Origin: VGNY01 sp964549635
Lineage (GTDB): Bacteria; Chloroflexota; Dehalococcoidia; GIF9; UBA5629
Direction of reading: 5' to 3'
Assembly (NCBI GenBank): GCA_964549635.1
Contig: CAZJVJ010000001.1
Coordinates: 1-64,000 of the forward strand
Length of the DNA stretch: 64,000 nt
The translations under genes were made by a program, and so were the position numbers. Under the pieces are notes generated by a model, which made no database searches, was not told where the DNA came from, and saw only the letters and a program-made list of their open reading frames with translations. The number at the start of each line of letters is the position of its first letter. The stretch's first letter is position 1. Below are positions 62,010-64,000 of the stretch, one piece after another.

Positions 62010-62789
62010 ATGACTCCAGGCCATGGTTTCAAAACCTCTATCCAAAGCCGATTAAACACAAAGTTTGTCGGGCGACAGATACTTTTTTTCCCCAGCATCC
62101 CTTCAACCATGGATGTTGCTAGAAAGGTAGCCAGAGAGGGGGCAGCGGAGGGAACAGTAATCATGGCTAAAACTCAAACAGCTGGTAGAGGACGCTTGGG
62201 CAGGGTATGGTTATCACCCGAAGGTAGCTTAGCTATGTCTGTTATTCTTAAGCCTTCTCTGGATGCCTTACCTAAGCTCATCATGTTAGCTTCACTGGCT
62301 GTAGTCATAAGCATAAAGAAAGTGACTGGTTTACAAGCACATATCAAATGGCCTAACGATGTTTTGATTCGAGGCAAAAAGGTATGTGGCATCCTTATAG
62401 AAAATGAAGTTAAGGGAAAGCAGGTAGCTTTTGCTATTGTGGGCATAGGTATAAATATAAATTTCGACCCCACGGCTTTCACTGAGATTTCGCACATTGC
62501 CACCAGCCTGTCACACGAACTAGGTAGAGAAATACCTCAGACCGAGTTCATCAGTGTTCTACTGGATAGTCTCGAACAGCTATATTTGGAGGTTAGGGCT
62601 GGTGCCGCTATATACAAAGAATGGCGAGACAATTTAGAGACCCTTGGTAAATGGATACAGGTCAAGACCGGTAACACAATCGAACAGGGCATAGCTGAAA
62701 TAGTCACCGAAAACGGTAACCTTATTTTGCGCCGACCCGATGGCAGTTTTGCTGAAATTGTGGCCGGTGACGTGACGGTGATAAAATAA
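62010..62789 (+). CDS. birA: Biotin-acetyl-CoA-carboxylase ligase
   Basis: 259 residues, without an N-terminal HTH, so a class I BirA that is only a ligase. The biotinoyl-AMP loop is GRGRLGRVWLSPEGSLAMS, then IKWPNDVLIRGKKVCGILIEN. It attaches biotin to carboxylase carrier domains. A perfect hairpin terminator follows. Confidence 0.96.
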   Translation: MTPGHGFKTSIQSRLNTKFVGRQILFFPSIPSTMDVARKVAREGAAEGTVIMAKTQTAGRGRLGRVWLSPEGSLAMSVILKPSLDALPKLIMLASLAVVISIKKVTGLQAHIKWPNDVLIRGKKVCGILIENEVKGKQVAFAIVGIGININFDPTAFTEISHIATSLSHELGREIPQTEFISVLLDSLEQLYLEVRAGAAIYKEWRDNLETLGKWIQVKTGNTIEQGIAEIVTENGNLILRRPDGSFAEIVAGDVTVIK

Positions 62790-62792
62790 TGT

Positions 62793-62838
62793 CCTCACCC
62801 CTGCCAGCTCGCGGTGGCAGGGGTGAGGGTTTATTTTT
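62793..62838. terminator. Bidirectional intrinsic terminator
   Basis: Perfect 14-bp stem CCTCACCCCTGCCA (62793-62806) with TGGCAGGGGTGAGG (62815-62828), 8-base loop, then TTTATTTTT. It lies between the convergent birA and slipin genes and can serve both. Confidence 0.9.
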
Positions 62839-62853
62839 GCTCAGATAGCCTAG

Positions 62854-63615
62854 CTATTTTTTCGATGGGCTGAGTTTGCCCAGCATCGGCGTTATCAAAT
62901 CTATAGGCAGGGGGAAGACTATCGTATTGGTTCGCTCGGTAGAAATTGTGGTTAGCGTCTGAAGATAGCGAAGTTGAAGCGCTGCAGGCTGACTGGCAAT
63001 AACTTTGGCTGCCTCGGCAAGCTTTTCTGCCGCCTGATATTCACCTTCCGCATGAACAATTTTAGCCCGTCTCTCTCTCTCAGCTTCAGCCTGGGCTGCC
63101 ATCGCTCGTTGCATCGCTTCAGGCAACTCAACGTCTCTAACCTCCACCATGCTAACTTTTATGCCCCATGGCTCAGTACCTTCATCAATCAGTGTCTGGA
63201 GTTTCTCATTGATTTTATCCCGATGAGCCAGCAGGTCTTCCAGTTCAGACTGACCTACGACATTTCGTAGTGTGGTTTGTGACAGCAATGATGTAGCCCT
63301 GATGTACTGTTCCACATTTAGTACCGCGTCTTCAGGCCTCATAACCCTGAAATACACCACAGCATCTACCTTGACAGTAACTGTATCCAATGTAATACAT
63401 TCCTGAGTTGGAACATCCATCGTGACGACGCGAAGGTCAACCTTAATCATACGTTCAATGAATGGAATCAAAAGGATAAGACCTGGACCTCGAACGCCCA
63501 CATAACGGCCTAAGCGAAAGACAACACCACGTTCATACTCATTGACAATCCTGATAGCCGCCGCCAAGACTATTATTCCGAATATGACAACAGCGACGAT
63601 GATAATTATATTCAC
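62854..63615 (-). CDS. Slipin/stomatin-like SPFH protein
   Basis: 253 residues. An N-terminal hydrophobic helix (IIIVAVVIFGIIVLAAAIRI) is followed by the SPFH core (YERGVVFRLGRYVGVRGPGL, VDAVVYFRVMRPEDAVLNVE) and a coiled-coil tail. It forms membrane-associated rings or microdomains. It overlaps the NfeD gene by 4 bp, the usual pairing. Confidence 0.93.
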   Translation of the reverse strand: MNIIIIVAVVIFGIIVLAAAIRIVNEYERGVVFRLGRYVGVRGPGLILLIPFIERMIKVDLRVVTMDVPTQECITLDTVTVKVDAVVYFRVMRPEDAVLNVEQYIRATSLLSQTTLRNVVGQSELEDLLAHRDKINEKLQTLIDEGTEPWGIKVSMVEVRDVELPEAMQRAMAAQAEAERERRAKIVHAEGEYQAAEKLAEAAKVIASQPAALQLRYLQTLTTISTERTNTIVFPLPIDLITPMLGKLSPSKK

Positions 63616-64000
63616 GTTCTCCTCCTTTTTTTAGTTTTACTTTTGGTCACAATTAGCTTCAGTCCTTCGACCTTGGTTACTGTCACCTCCTCTCCTGGTT
63701 CTGCTCTACCACTATCGATCATAGCGGTCCAGAGTTCACCATCAATAAAAACCTTGCCTTTCGGGGCAAGAGGTTGCTTAACTACAGCCACTTTACCAAT
63801 AAGCCCCTCCGCACCAGTGGCCACTTTCCGCCTCTGTCCCCGGACCGCAGCACCAATAACAAAAATAACGATTGCAGCTATAATTATGGTCACTCCAGCG
63901 ATTAAGCCCTTATTTATTTGCATCGATGGAGGGTTGCGACTAAACAGGAGAAGCGCACCTATAACCAACGAGGCAATTCCACCGGCAGTGAGGGCACCAA
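63612..64000 (-). CDS. NfeD-family membrane protein, partial
   Basis: The frame is open past the right edge (GALTAGGIASLVIGALLLF reads in from the edge), so the N-terminus lies outside. A membrane helix (LIAGVTIIIAAIVIFVIGAAV) precedes the soluble OB-fold NfeD domain (ATGAEGLIGKVAVVKQPL, GKVFIDGELWTAMI). NfeD partners with slipins in membrane protein quality control. A full-length protease domain, if present, would be upstream of the window. Confidence 0.9.
   Translation of the reverse strand, partial: GALTAGGIASLVIGALLLFSRNPPSMQINKGLIAGVTIIIAAIVIFVIGAAVRGQRRKVATGAEGLIGKVAVVKQPLAPKGKVFIDGELWTAMIDSGRAEPGEEVTVTKVEGLKLIVTKSKTKKRRRT

Overview
The window looks like chromosomal DNA of an anaerobic or facultative bacterium, most likely a Chloroflexota of the Dehalococcoidia type. 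This is inferred from the gene mix: heme made through the siroheme (Ahb) route, several GH57 enzymes around the glycogen genes, a TRAP/acyl-CoA catabolic island, a KamA family aminomutase next to ATP-grasp ligases, and moderate GC content. No rRNA, tRNA, CRISPR array, insertion sequence or phage gene was seen. Intergenic regions are short (under 300 bases), and several carry good sigma70-type promoters (TTGACA-like, 17-18 bp, TATAAT-like).

Layout. 1-353: the broken end of a manganese-efflux (mntP) gene. 441-6174 (minus): a cupin regulator, acyl-CoA dehydrogenase, aminotransferase, Lrp-type regulator, a small protein, and gatA/gatC. 6442-8502: an EF-G paralogue. 8518-12415 (minus): etfA/etfB, then prmC/prfA. 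12545-27623 (plus): a catabolic island headed by a TetR regulator. It holds an MmgE/PrpD protein, acyl-CoA synthetase, a TRAP transporter, enoyl-CoA hydratase, an unusual radical SAM-PDZ protein, a two-subunit B12-dependent acyl-CoA mutase, a CoA-transferase and an exported MlrC-like lipoprotein. 27762-31578: a lysine 2,3-aminomutase-like enzyme, two D-Ala-D-Ala-ligase-like ATP-grasp enzymes and an acetyltransferase, behind a promoter with two palindromes. 31658-35998: a membrane protein, a site-2 protease, a zinc-ribbon/KaiC-like ATPase and an HD-GYP response regulator with an internal duplication. 36249-42331: ahbC, ahbD, fused ahbA-ahbB, precorrin-2 dehydrogenase, hemA and hemC. 42437-51598 (minus): a glycogen/alpha-glucan operon with glgC, glgA, a ROK kinase and three GH57 enzymes. 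51835-54216 (minus): two envelope proteins and holA. 54373-58923: a ferritin-like protein and purD-purE-purB-purC-purS. 58926-60868 (minus): a decayed CARDB lipoprotein and an intact Ig/PKD-like lipoprotein. 61105-64000: Sir2, BirA, and a slipin/NfeD pair cut by the window edge.

How the genes fit together. The island at 12.5-27.6 kb reads as uptake of an organic acid (TRAP), activation to a CoA thioester (AMP-forming synthetase and type III CoA-transferase), carbon-skeleton rearrangement (B12 mutase) and beta-oxidation steps (hydratase, with acyl-CoA dehydrogenase and ETF coded nearby). The heme cluster covers the first committed step (HemA), HemC, and conversion of precorrin-2 to siroheme and then heme; hemB, hemL and a uroporphyrinogen methyltransferase must lie elsewhere. 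The most novel-looking units are the KamA/ATP-grasp/GNAT operon, which may make a beta-lysine-containing product, and the radical SAM protein embedded in the catabolic island. Functions rest on motif reading by eye; no database search was run.
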